The position numbers were made by a program, and so were the translations under genes. From Syngnathus acus (lineage: Eukaryota; Chordata; Actinopteri; Syngnathiformes; Syngnathidae): a stretch of DNA of 64,000 nt. The notes below the pieces were generated by a model that did not search any database, was not told the DNA's origin, and saw only the letters and a program-made list of their open reading frames with translations. Location of the stretch: contig NC_051088.1 of NCBI RefSeq assembly GCF_901709675.1, forward strand, positions 2,836,664 to 2,900,663, read 5' to 3'. How positions within the stretch are numbered: position 1 is the first letter of the stretch; each line of letters opens with the position of its first letter. This document shows positions 10,070-19,831 of this stretch, one piece after another.

Positions 10070-11094
10070 CAGGGGTGGGCAAACTACGGCCCGCGGGCCA
10101 CATCCGGCCCACGGGGCCGTTTAATCCGGCCCGCCAAACCTGAATAAATTGTATTAATTTTTTTTTTGGGTCATTTTCCCTGCAATTACTATGTTTCCCC
10201 AGTAGATGGGGAAGCGCCCGCCCGCGCATTTACTCCCGGGAGCCGTGTCAGAAAGCTCGGTGCACACTCACAAGTGCGTGTGCGTGCGTACTCAGTAGTA
10301 CGTAGTAATTTCATCTATCAGTGCCGAATTTCGAGTGTAGGCTGTGACGTCAATATTCTCGTAATTCGCGCGCTGAGTTTTCAGATACAGTTTTACGCTA
10401 ATGCCACCCACAAACCTTCCCCTGGAATCCTTCCATTAAAATGAGTGGCCCGAAGAAAAGAAAGGTGGACAGTGAGTGCCGAATGTTAAAAAAGAGTGGA
10501 CAATTTGGCTCGACCTACGTGTGTGAGAAGACGTTCAGCCACATGAACGTCAACAAAGCCCGTCACAGATCTAGGTTAACGGACCGACACTTCGGCTCTA
10601 TCCTAAAAATGACCACAACAAATTTTGCTCCAGACTATGATGCACTAGCCAAAAAGGGAAACCAACAATACTATTGATTTCTTTATTACTTTATTTCGAT
10701 GTATTCTTTCACTGATTCTTCAAGATGATGTATTTGGTCAGAATGTTTGCCGTTGGATGTGATTTCGCCTCATTAGATAAACATATTTCATAAATCTGAC
10801 CTGCAGGCGCTGAAGTGATGGAAAATGTTATTCATCATAACAGTGTCGTATTTAATAAGAATCACTGATAGTAGTTTTTTGGTGAAATATTTTTTTAATG
10901 CTGTTAATGAATGCATTTGTTTTCAAAAAGCTTTTTTTTAATATCCATGCTTTAGTATCTACTAAAAGTAAAAACCTTTTATGCAATTTATATTACTTCA
11001 CACAAACACTACATCCATCTGCTCCTGGTTCGGCCCCCCGGTCAAAATTTAGAACCCAATTCGGCCCGCAAGTCAAAAAGTTTGCCCACCCCTG
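10070..11094 (+). mobile_element. Non-autonomous hAT, family W, copy c
   Basis: Ends CAGGGGTGGGCAAACT and AGTTTGCCCACCCCTG with a perfect 8-bp duplication, ggttagca, at 10062-10069 and 11095-11102. It interrupts the endonuclease region of the L2 on the opposite strand. It contains an intact short ORF (10441-10677) made of the two ends of a hAT transposase. Confidence 0.92.
10441..10677 (+). CDS. 78-residue hAT transposase derivative lacking the catalytic core
   Basis: The ORF starts MSGPKKRKVDSECRM, which contains the basic run PKKRKV, a textbook monopartite nuclear-localisation motif. It then passes directly to CEKTFSHMNVNKARHRSRLTDRHF and ends TTNFAPDYDALAKKGNQQYY. The second part matches the C-terminal end of ZBED/GTF2IRD2-type hAT transposases, where the dimerisation region lies. 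Full transposases of this kind are several hundred residues, so the DDE core and insertion domain have been removed. The start codon is the natural one because the same 'atgagtggcccgaagaaaag' start is found in copies a and b. The ORF lies inside hAT W copy c. Whether it is transcribed is unknown; a repressor-like role is inference. Confidence 0.55.
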   Translation: MSGPKKRKVDSECRMLKKSGQFGSTYVCEKTFSHMNVNKARHRSRLTDRHFGSILKMTTTNFAPDYDALAKKGNQQYY

Positions 11095-11384
11095 GGTTAG
11101 CATGATTAAAATCCCCAGCGAAGATGGTGAAACCGTCAGGGTGCGCCGTCTGTTGTTCACTGACAGCCTGGTACAGTTCACTAAGAGCCGCGATCCTGTC
11201 GCCTTCAATGTTGGAAGGCGGGATGTATGTATACCGCAACTAGCAGAATCGCAGTAAATTCCCTTGGCAGGTAAAAAGGACGGCACTTAATGATCACAAA
11301 CTCCGCCAGTGGCGAGCAGTGCTTGCATACAACTACAGAGTCCCGGCACCATTCGTCACGGATGTAGACACATATTCCTCCTCC
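11040..11384 (-). pseudogene. L2-like endonuclease middle segment, frame-broken
   Basis: Minus-strand frames encode YIPPSNIEGDRIAALSELYQ and FTIFAGDFNHANP. The second contains the GDFNH catalytic block of the APE-type endonuclease that nicks target DNA for LINE insertion. The two parts are in frames broken by indels, and the hAT W insertion at 11094 follows immediately. It continues from the segment at 11385-11954. Confidence 0.65.
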
Positions 11385-11954
11385 TCATGATTTTCCCCCT
11401 TTTACAATGGCCCGGTCCGCCCGATAGCACGCTAGCCGCTCCAGATGCACAGCAGAGTCCGGAATGTTGACAATCAACCAAGTCTCAGTGAACACGAGCA
11501 CACAGCAGTTACTCACTGTCCGGTTCGTAGATCTCAGCAGGCGAATGTAATCCCTTTTGTTGTCCAGCGATCGAACATTCGCCAGAAGAATGGAAGGCAT
11601 GGCCGGGCGAGCTGGGTTGGCCGCCAGCCTGGCCCGGACGCATCCGCGCTTGCCCCTCTTCTGCCTCCTCGCACACCGCTTCCGACGCTTTCTATCCGGG
11701 GGAGGAGTAGCAGGCGAGTCCGGCGTTGGTTCAGGACGGAGCAGTCCGAGTTCCTTTAATGTCTCCGCTTCAAAGTTCAGAACGCCGCAAAACTCGCTTT
11801 CGCCGATATCGAGCAGAACCTGCCTGCTGTACTTGTAGCACGACGTAGTACGACGAGACGAACACATAAAACTGTCTGACAAACACTCATTAAACGAACA
11901 AAACACCGTTCGGGCGGGACAGAGAGAGGTCGCTGTGTGTGCACGCGCCGCCAT
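11385..11954 (-). pseudogene. L2-like ORF2 N-terminus with start of APE endonuclease
   Basis: A 189-codon frame starting MAARAHTATSLCPAR a few bases from the element's 5' end. A basic stretch in the middle (DRKRRKRCARRQKRGKRG) precedes PSILLANVRSLDNKRDYIRLL, the opening block of L2/CR1 endonucleases ('NVRSL..K'), and 'VLVFTETWL', the second block. The position of the ATG right behind the 5' boundary suggests it is the original start. The frame ends near 11385, where the endonuclease should continue; the rest lies in other frames at 11040-11384. Confidence 0.7.
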
Positions 11955-11961
11955 CTTGAAT

Positions 11962-12150
11962 CATGTGATAGACAGTTTTTGCATAATTTGAATAAGGCAA
12001 AATAACATGCTTTTTCTCTTTGCTTCAGATGCAATCATTTTCTGTCTAAAAATCGAATTTGGTGTTCAAAAAGTCTTTTTTCAAACTTGAGTCTTGAAAA
12101 AGAGGGGGTCGTCTTATAATCAGGGTCGTCTTATATTCGGGCCAGTACGG
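11962..12150 (-). repeat. K element fragment, piece 3 of a split copy
   Basis: From 'tcatgtgatagacagttttt' to the terminal GGGCCAGTACGG followed by TA. It matches the reverse complement of 20720 back to 20509 and completes the copy begun at 2860 and 8650. Confidence 0.75.
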
Positions 12151-12152
12151 TA

Positions 12153-13079
12153 TATCACAATCTATGATCCCAAAAGGCTCTAATATCGATTCAAATTCTT
12201 CTTGCAACATTACTCATAGTGGATGACAGATAGCTTGATTAGAAAAAAGTGCACATCTCAATTATGAAAGATTTAAGATTCATTCTCCAAAGATGTCGGC
12301 AGTGCCGGTTGATTTACACAAAGCAATAGTCCGTTCTATTCTTGATGCTGCTGTAATACTCAACGCGCATGTTGAAAAAACAGCATAATGAAATTTGCTT
12401 GGATTAAAAATTGACAAGAGTTGATGAGAAAATCAATCTTTGATCCTGGCACATACTTGTACCGCAAATATGGCAATATCAATACCCCCAACCCTACTTG
12501 TTTGTGTATTCCTCTATTTGATCTTTGAAATGAGAGCTACTCTCTTCCTTTACAACCGAGGCAGGTGCCGTGATGGGAATGCGAATGTATGTGCATAAAT
12601 ATTGGTATTTGTCCAAATCTCATTCATATAAAATGGCCCACCTGAATGAGAATGGTGCCTCGCAGGGTCGTATGCTATTACAATTTTAATGTGAATTCAG
12701 GCTTGTGGAAGATGAGAGAAGGGGGGGGGGGGGGGGGGGGGTCGGCATCTGAAATGGAAGCGTTCATCTTTCCTTTCTGTTGGTCAGCAAATGCGCTCAA
12801 AGGGAAGGAAACAGCCTGGTGAAAAAAGTGGAGACGAGGCTGATCTTAGAGAAATCATTTTATTGCAGATCAGCCTATTTCACCTTTGCTCTGCTACAAG
12901 TGGATATGCCAGGCTTGGGTTTATTGCATTTATCAGCTGTGACTTGGATGGCTGATTTTTTTGTGTGCTGGTGGCTCCATACTTCTGCTTTTCTTCTGCT
13001 CAGAAGAAAATCTCTTGGTCTTGGGAAAGTAATTTTCAAATGAAATTTTGCCAGGTAAAGAAAGTGCATATGTCATCAC
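12153..13079. other. Unique sequence with a G homopolymer
   Basis: No gene or repeat boundary recognised. A pure G run of about 20 bp sits at 12721-12740. Nothing else stands out. Confidence 0.5.
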
Positions 13080-13399
13080 TGTAAGGGATCGAACAGTACA
13101 GCCAAGTGCGTAGCGACAGAGACTTTATTGCGGGCGGGGGTAAGGTGGGAGTAGCTGGAGCTGACGCTGGAGCGGCGATCTGGCTGGGGAAAAACAGGCT
13201 ATTCTGCTGGATCTTTGACTCTTCAAGGAAGTCAGTTTCTCGTGGACCGGAGAGCGAAGCAACATCACGGGACAGACTGACACTCGGGTCTGCGCTGGCG
13301 GCGTTGATATAGCGCTGTCCATGAGCCTGTGGCAGGTGGCGGCGATTCCGCTGATAGGGGAGGGCGTGGTCCTGTCACAGGTGGCGCCAGTACGTGACA
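13080..13399 (-). mobile_element. Solo LTR, family LTR-B
   Basis: The reverse complement begins TGTCACGTACTGG and ends GATCCCTTACA, with a TATA-like GCTATATCAAC and an AATAAAG polyadenylation signal in the right order. A perfect 5-bp duplication, atcac, flanks it (13075-13079 and 13400-13404). The second copy is at 21337-21712. Confidence 0.9.
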
Positions 13400-13554
13400 A
13401 TCACGGACATTGTTTTTTTTTTTGTTTTTTTTACTCCTCCAGTTCATTTTCAACAGGTTGCATGTGCTGTTGCCAGGCAGGTTGCATGTAATCTATTAAG
13501 ATTTTGATCTTTCACTAAGAGCCCATATAGCAGGTGCTAAATTACATGTTCACT

Positions 13555-13838
13555 CACTCTTGCCCGACTATTTAATTTGGATACAGACGATGAGGTCTTT
13601 GCGTATTAATATCGATTAATATAGTGAGTACATTACAGTACATGATTAAATTGTAGAATAAATAACTGAGCTCACTGCCTTGCTCCTGTGACGTTTTATT
13701 TTTATTTTTTACCGTAAGTCATGGCATGCATGCGTCCTATACTGCAGTGCGTCCTATGTGTAGATTAAGTACAGAAAAGCCCCCGGAATTGAGTCTGCGC
13801 CTTTTAACCCGAAGCGCCTTATGGTGCGGAAAATAAGG
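13555..13838 (+). mobile_element. Right part of a TA-flanked element (CGTATTTTCCGCAC family)
   Basis: Matches 58520-58795 of the copy at 54767-58795: 'tttaatttggatacagacga', 'gtacagaaaagcccccg', and the end 'ccttatggtgcggaaaat' followed by AAGG and TA. The left end is missing. Its last 40 bp are the start of the 256-bp tandem unit that follows. Confidence 0.7.
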
Positions 13839-14483
13839 TAACCCATTTTTGGGGTTGTTTTATACAACAAAATGCCTGCTTTGGAAGTTGGGTCAAATTG
13901 ACACAACCTCCTGGGTTGCTCCAATTTTTAACACAAATTGAGGAAAATTGCATTCCGCAGTGAAAGATATTGAGTGTTTACTTTTGTTTCTGGCAATTCA
14001 AAAATGTTCTCCACTCTGCCTCATTGGGACTTTGTTTGGCTCTGACCTGAGTGCGCCTTTTAACCCGAAGCGCCTTATGGTGCGGAAAATACGGCAACCC
14101 ATTTTTTGGCTTGTTTTATACAACAAAATACCTGCTTTGGAAGTTGGGTCAAATTGACACAACCTCCTGGGTTGCTCCAATTTTTAACACAAATTGAGGA
14201 AAATTGAATTCCGCAGTGAAAGATATTTAGTGTTTACTTTTGTTTCTGGCATTTCAAAAATTTTCTCCACTCTGCCTCATTGGGACTTTGTTTGGCTCTG
14301 ACCTGTGTATGCCTTTTAACCCGAAGCACCTTATGGTGCGGAAAATACGGTAACCCATTTTTTGGCTTGTTTTATACAACAAAATGCCTGCTTTGGAAGT
14401 TGGGTCAAATTGACAACCTCCTGGGTTGCTCCAATTTTTAACACAAATTGAGGAAAATTGCATTCCGCAGTGAAAGATATTTA

Positions 14484-15007
14484 CAATCACATCAGTGACA
14501 CTCTGAGCGGAAGAACCCGCCAAAACATGTCAGGTAAATGAACCTAAAACATCCTTCCATCCATCCATCCATTTTCTGTACCGCTTAGTCCCCACGGGGG
14601 TCGCGGGCGTGCTGGAGCCTATCCCAGCCGTCATCGGGCAGTAGGCGGGGGACACCCTGAACCGGTTGCCAGCCAATCACAGGGCACACAGAGACAAACA
14701 ACCATACGCACTCGCACTCACACCTAGGGACAATTTGGAGTGCTCAATCGGCCTACCAAGCATGTTTTTGGGATGTGGGAGGAAACCGGAGTGCCCGGAG
14801 AAAACCCACGCGGGCCCGGGGAGAACATGCAAACTCCACACAGGGAGGGCCGGAGGTGGAATCGAACCCGCACCCTCCCAACTGTGAGGCGGACGTGCTA
14901 CCCAGTGCACCACCGAGCCGCCCTGAACCTAAAACAAATTGTTTGATATAGAATAACCAGTGAAGTAATTGAAAAAGAAAAAACAAGATGAACCTAGTAC
15001 AACCAAC
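14484..15007. mobile_element. Insertion in the third tandem unit, containing a SINE
   Basis: Flanked by identical 11-mers (14473-14483 and 15008-15018), as for a retroposon. Without the SINE at 14552-14923 it is only about 140 bp of unrecognised sequence. Confidence 0.5.
14552..14923 (-). mobile_element. tRNA-headed SINE with ATGG tail
   Basis: The minus strand opens GGGCGGCTCGGTGG. It has an A-box-like 'gggtagcacgtccgcc' and a B-box GGTTCGATTCC, the internal RNA polymerase III promoter inherited from a tRNA. It ends in (ATGG)n at 14552. A perfect 13-bp duplication, tgaacctaaaaca, flanks it (14539-14551 and 14924-14936). Other copies: 16545-16899, part at 22378-22504, and a head fragment at 46625-46653. 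Confidence 0.9.
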
Positions 15008-15099
15008 AAAGATATTTAGTGTTTACTTTTGTTTATGGCATTTCAAAAATTTTCTCCACTCTGCCTCATTGGGACTTTGTTTGGCTCTGACCTGTGATG

Positions 15100-16413
15100 A
15101 CTCCTGCGTGGTCCAAGTTTCCACATTAAAAAAAGAAAATCAGCCATCGCAATTTGTCTCAGGTTTGAGAAATGCATGTGCTAAATTCATCTATTCGCAA
15201 TATACTCCTCTCAGAATACCCATAATTAAGTGCCCAACAAGAACAATCAGGATTGCGCCCGTTTTTACAAACCTTGAGCAAATCAGGCCCAAAGTGTCTA
15301 ATTTCATTGTCATTCTGTTAGTGTGTCAGTGGAAAAAAACAACTTCTGAAAGAGCCTCTTGTTTGCTGGTGTTGTCAATGGCAACAGGGCCACGGTGAGG
15401 ATTAGGTGGGCAACAGGCAGCTTTCAGCTGACTGATGCTTTGTCCAGGTCTTCGTCAACAGGCTGGATGGACACTTTCAAAAAGACACCCCGGCGAGCCC
15501 TGTCCCGCTCTGCTGCTTCTATTTCTCTCAAAACCGGGTACGAGTTGGACCTCTCAGTAAAGATTTGATCATGAATGGAGAATAGGTCTTTGCTCCCCAC
15601 CAACCTCTGCCTCTTGGGAGAGAAAGTCGACCAACAACAACTATTGCAATCTGTGACATTTGTAGGAGGAAAAGATTACTTTGGTTTAGGTTTACTGCTT
15701 CTACAATTTCAAGCCGAGGAAATGTTACATCAAATATTTGGCCTCTTAACAACTACGACAACATAGTAAATTAGACATTATTTTATATTAAATGTGTGTC
15801 TTGAATGCAGGACCTGTTCCATTACGCTCCTTCACACATGAAATCACAAAACGCCCGACTAAAAGTGTCCTACTATTCTGTCATTTGACATATTGTTCAT
15901 GCAAACAGTAAACATTAGTATGCCTCATGCAGATATATGTTTAACTTTAGATGATTTACGGAAATGATGAACACACAGACGCATTTATCGACGGACCTGT
16001 TCGCAGTGACTGCATGCAAAGCATTATTCAAGTAAGCAAGTTTCCAAATTAATTTGACCCACTTAAATCAACGAAAAACATGCCTCAACAAGCAAGGCTC
16101 CATTTTGCATATTTATGGATTTTTAAATCACCTTTCCTTCGTAGGGCTGTTATATATTCCAAATACAAATACATATACCATATCAAGGACTTTTTTTGTA
16201 CTTGAATGTTGTTCTTGCAGATTTGTGGCCAAAGTTGGAATATTCAAAACACTAAATTCATTTTAATTTCCTGATAGTAAAAAGAGTTAAATCTTTATTT
16301 TAAATTAAGCAGCTTAGAAAGATAACGTTTCCAAGAATCCGCAGTAGACTCAACCTAGATTGGATACAAATTTCATTGTATTAACATTAAGTGACTGCAC
16401 CAAGGACTCAAAA
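15100..16413. other. Unique sequence, no gene recognised
   Basis: AT-rich and without recognisable repeats, exons or RNA genes. The 136-codon open frame at 14988-15398 starts inside the tandem unit and has no domain I can identify. Confidence 0.5.
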
Positions 16414-16990
16414 GTGATAGTCAAAGGCAAAGTCTGCTTTATTGTCAATTTCTTCACATACCAAGACACACAAAGAAATCGAAATTACGTTCCCACTATC
16501 CCACGGTGACAAGACATAGTACACAATATACATACAAGTAAACATCCATCCATCCATTTTCTGAACCGCTTAGTCCCCACGGGGGTCGCGGGCGTGCTGG
16601 AGCCTATCCCAGCGGTCATCGGGCAGTAGGCGGGGGACACCCTGAACCGGTTGCCAGCCAATCGCAGGGCACACAGAGACAAACAACCATTTGCACTCGC
16701 ACTTAGGGACAATTCGGAGTCTTCAATCGCCCTACCAAGCATGTTTTTGGGATTTGGGAGGAAACCGGAGTGCCCGGAGAAAACCCACGCGGGCCCAGGG
16801 AGAACATGCAAACTCCACACAGGGAGGGCCGGAGGTGGAATCGAACCCGCACCCTCCTAACTGAGGCGGACGTGCTATCCAGTGCCCCACCGAGCCGCCT
16901 ACAAGTAAACAACACAAAAAAAAATAAAACCAAGAAGGCACAATGAATAAATAATAAATAAACAAATAACATAATAAATAAGAGGAGCAG
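16414..16990 (-). mobile_element. L2-like 3' UTR fragment, interrupted by a SINE
   Basis: Matches the 3' UTR of the L2 at 8884 ('gtctgctttattgtcaattt', 'cggtgacaagacatagtac', 'caagaaggcacaa'). A SINE at 16545-16899 splits it. No coding part is present. Confidence 0.8.
16545..16899 (-). mobile_element. tRNA-headed SINE with ATGG tail
   Basis: Same family and orientation as 14552-14923. The B-box GGTTCGATTCC is intact, while one base is lost near the head. A perfect 12-bp duplication, tacaagtaaaca, lies at 16533-16544 and 16900-16911. Confidence 0.9.
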
Positions 16991-17023
16991 TCACTTGTTT
17001 TTAAAGAAAATATCTTGAATTGA

Positions 17024-17380
17024 ATTGGAATGGAGCAGGGCGACCAAATGCAGCTTGGACCAGGGTTTATTTAGGGAAAAGCGAAGTGGAACGGAGCATC
17101 CAGGGAAACAGACAGGAACTAGCAAACTAATGACATGACTGAATGACTAACCGAAACAGACTTGAAAACGACAGGAACCAAAAGACATGAAGACATCAAA
17201 CGACAACAATGATCCGACGGGGCGTGAGGGGCAGACAGGATTTATATACACGACAGGTAACAAGAGGCAGGTGAGAATAATCAAACTAATCATGGGGGAC
17301 ACAGGAGGGGAGGGGCGAGCACACAGACAGAAACCGTGACAACAGACACATAGTGGAACGGCTGGGGACAAGACGTGACA
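17024..17380 (-). mobile_element. LTR, family LTR-A
   Basis: The reverse complement starts TGTCACGTCTTGTCCCC and follows the copy at 427-749. The far terminus has decayed. No internal region adjoins it. Confidence 0.75.
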
Positions 17381-17805
17381 GTTTTGGGTATAGATAACCC
17401 CTCTTGCCTCGACACAAAGAGTCAAATGCATGATGATTGCGATATAAAACATTTTAGTTTTGAATTCTCCTGTCTGCGCTGTGACCTCCATGGAGCAGTT
17501 TTCATTCCCTCAGACCGCACGCTGGCATGTTCATTTTTTTGAGTGCCAAGTGTCACATGTCCCTCAGCAGATTAACAACATGCATGGACGTGACCATGGA
17601 GTACTGACGCCTGGATACTATATAACAGAATGTTTTTACAGTCAAGTTGATCTCTGGTGAGGAGGTTTAAGTAAGTCATTTCAGGCAAGCCATCACCAAA
17701 GTGTGATGTTTTTCAGCAACTTTTGAAATCTATGAGTGTCTTATCTCCCCAGAGTGGGAAATCTAATGTGTCTGTTAAATTTTGTGGATGACCTCTGCAC
17801 TGTGT

Positions 17806-17896
17806 GCGAGTGTGTGTGTGTGTGCGTGTGTGCGTGTGTGCATATGTGCGTGTGTGTGTGTGTGCGTGCGTGCGTGCGTGTGTGTGTGCGTGTATA
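17806..17896. repeat. (GT)n / (TGCG)n microsatellite
   Basis: About 90 bp of GT dinucleotides interspersed with CGTG units. It produces spurious open frames on both strands. Confidence 0.9.
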
Positions 17897-17899
17897 CAT

Positions 17900-18334
17900 G
17901 CCACAGGGGTTTAACCCTGCCACATTGATCCCCGGACTGCTCAGGGCTGCCTAATTCTCCAATTTTCAGCTGTTAGAGATAGAATTGGAATAATAAACAG
18001 CTGAACCTCCCTGCCTAGTAATCCCTCAGCCCCCTCTACCCCCTTTCTCAACTGACTTTTCAGGGCAACTGGGGGAGGGAGTAGAGTTTCTCTCTGACCC
18101 TAATCTGGACCAAAGCTCATGCGCTTGCTCCTCAACTCTAATGAAATGATATGGTCACCCTTGTGCGCCTGGAACTGATTATCACCACCAACACACACGC
18201 AAACAGTGCATAACAATTAGGGACTCACACTCTCCTTCTTTCTTTTAGCTCTTCAGAAGAAGCCTGGCACAAGTGTGGGGAATAATTCTTGACGGTCTAT
18301 TGAGAAAGGTAATTTGTGTTTAGATGTTTAGTTT
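17900..18334. other. Unique sequence, no gene recognised
   Basis: No repeat boundary seen. The sequence is mixed in composition, with pyrimidine-rich stretches near 18030-18110 and 18225-18245. Confidence 0.45.
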
Positions 18335-18342
18335 GTCGAAAG

Positions 18343-18641
18343 CAGGGGTCTCAAACTCCAGTCCTCGGGGGCCGCATTCCTACATGTTTTCCAAGTTTCC
18401 CTCGTTAAACACACCTGATTCAACATGACAGAAGTCATCAGCTATGTGATGCCAATGAAAACTAACAGCAAAACTGAAAATGTGGGGAAGATAAACAACA
18501 AAATAATCCCTTCTGGACCCACCTCGCTGTTCATCCTCACGTTCTGCAGGAGCCTGATAATTGAATCAGGTGTGTTTAACGAGGGAAACTTGGAAAACAT
18601 GTAGGAATGCGGCCCCCGAGGACTGGCGTTTGAGACCCCTG
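18343..18641. mobile_element. Small hAT with long inverted repeats (foldback type)
   Basis: Ends CAGGGGTCTCAAAC and GTTTGAGACCCCTG. The inverted repeats extend for about 80 bp on each side ('cgcattcctacatgttttcc', 'aagtttccctcgttaaacac'). The flanking 8-mers gtcgaaag (18335-18342) and gtctaaag (18642-18649) differ at one base. Confidence 0.88.
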
Positions 18642-18831
18642 GTCTAAAGCAATGTGCTGCTCCAGGTCAGTTTCCACAGTCCTGGAAAAATTTCCCAAGC
18701 ACTAAATACGATATCGATAAACTTTTGGGGCCCAGATGTAAACTGTCAAATCCACTCAATGAAGGATAGCACCAAATGGTGTCTTTTCTCATATTCGTAT
18801 CAACTCCATTAGTCTTTAAAGTCATTAAAAT

Positions 18832-19325
18832 GTCACGTCTCCATTCTCCGTTTGGGCTGATTGCCCCATGAATGGGCGTTTTGCCACAAACTGGCACCTG
18901 CTAGTCCCGTTTTGCGGTCCCGTGTTTTTTTGGGACGTGTTGTTGCGTCTCCGCTCTTGCTCCTCCCTGCCAGTGCTCCTCCCAGTCGAGCAATCACTGT
19001 CACATGTCTCCAATTGTTAACCAGTGTATTTAAATCTTGCCTGCGTGTCACTCCCTGTCGGGTCATCTGTTTATGTCCTACTGTTCATTCTCACCTGTCA
19101 AAGTTAGTACCTGTTCCTGTTTTCTGTTTCCTGGTCCGAGTAAACTTTTGTTGCCTTGCTCGTTGATCGTGTGGAGTTTCTGCACCCGTGGTCCAAGAGG
19201 ACTTCTGTTCCCTCACCTGCTGTCTGTGAGGACTTCTGACCACCCTGTAAACCTGCTCTCTACTTCCTTTTCCCCTCAAATAAACATTGGTCTGAGCTGC
19301 ATTTGATCGCCCTGCTCCGTACGGT
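18832..19325 (+). mobile_element. LTR-like remnant related to LTR-A
   Basis: Starts TGTCACGTCTCC. A TATA-like GTATTTAAATC lies near 19026, and 'aataaacattggtctgagct' near the end parallels the LTR-A polyadenylation region. The 3' terminus is degraded and no 5-bp duplication is visible. Confidence 0.6.
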
Positions 19326-19498
19326 GAAATGCACAGCCTAACCAGAACACAGTTCACTTCTTCAAAAAAGTCAACGAAGTACAGCAGGGGTTTTAAACTG
19401 TTTTTGTCCAAGGGACCACCATTATAACCAAGAAGCCACTCGGGGACCATTGCTTTGGCGGAATATTACTTTTGTTTTGCACCAAAAAAGCTATACAG

Positions 19499-19823
19499 CA
19501 CAGGTGTCAAACTCAAGGCCCGGGGACCAGATACGGCCCGCCACATCATTTTATGTGGCCCGCGAAGACAAATTGTGCATCAAATTCGTGTGTCATGACT
19601 AGAATTGCAAATTGTCTTCACTTTTAATATCTTTTTTTTAAATATTTGACCAGTTCTTACTCGTCTGATTTGAAAACGAGTTATTTGTCAGTTTGTTTTG
19701 TAGCTTTTACTGTATATAATATGAAGTGCTCATACATTTATTTGGGTTGGCAGTCATAATGGCCCTCCGAAACAAGCTATGACTACAATGCGGCCCGCGA
19801 AAACAATGAGTTTGACACCCCTG
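19499..19823 (-). mobile_element. Small hAT, family E
   Basis: Ends CACAGGTGTCAAACTC and GAGTTTGACACCCCTG with a perfect 8-bp duplication, ctatacag (19491-19498 and 19824-19831). It is 325 bp and non-coding. Same family at 42298-42623, 46757-47080 and 48941-51642. Confidence 0.92.
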
Positions 19824-19831
19824 CTATACAG

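Larger units (their letters stand above)
8884..11961 (-). mobile_element. L2-like LINE, 5' end present, reverse transcriptase deleted
   Basis: On the minus strand the element runs from an ATGGCGGCGCG start (11954) through endonuclease coding DNA to a 3' UTR ending 'gacaataaagcagactttga' at 8884. It is interrupted by hAT W copy c (10070-11094). The coding sequence leaves the ORF2 region just before the reverse transcriptase core and enters the 3' UTR near 9100-9160. The catalytic region is therefore missing while both outer ends survive. The same 3' UTR is found at 16414-16990. It sits inside a K element (pieces 8650-8884 and 11962-12150). Confidence 0.8.
13800..15095 (+). repeat. Tandem triplication, period 256 bp, third unit interrupted
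   Basis: The block 'cttttaacccgaagc' recurs at 13801, 14057 and 14313, exactly 256 bp apart. The units also share 'cctgctttggaagttgggtc' and 'ctgcctcattgggactttg'. Each unit starts with the last 40 bp of the TA-flanked element and continues into its flank. Unit 3 is split at 14483 and resumes at 15008. An 11-bp repeat, aaagatattta, lies on both sides of the split. Confidence 0.85.

Noticed and set aside
9505-10143. 212-codon plus-strand open frame
   Set aside because: It is the antisense of the L2 coding region and extends into hAT W; no domain.
13801-14500. CRISPR-like array
   Set aside because: The repeats are 256-bp tandem units in a eukaryotic genome without short repeat-spacer structure.
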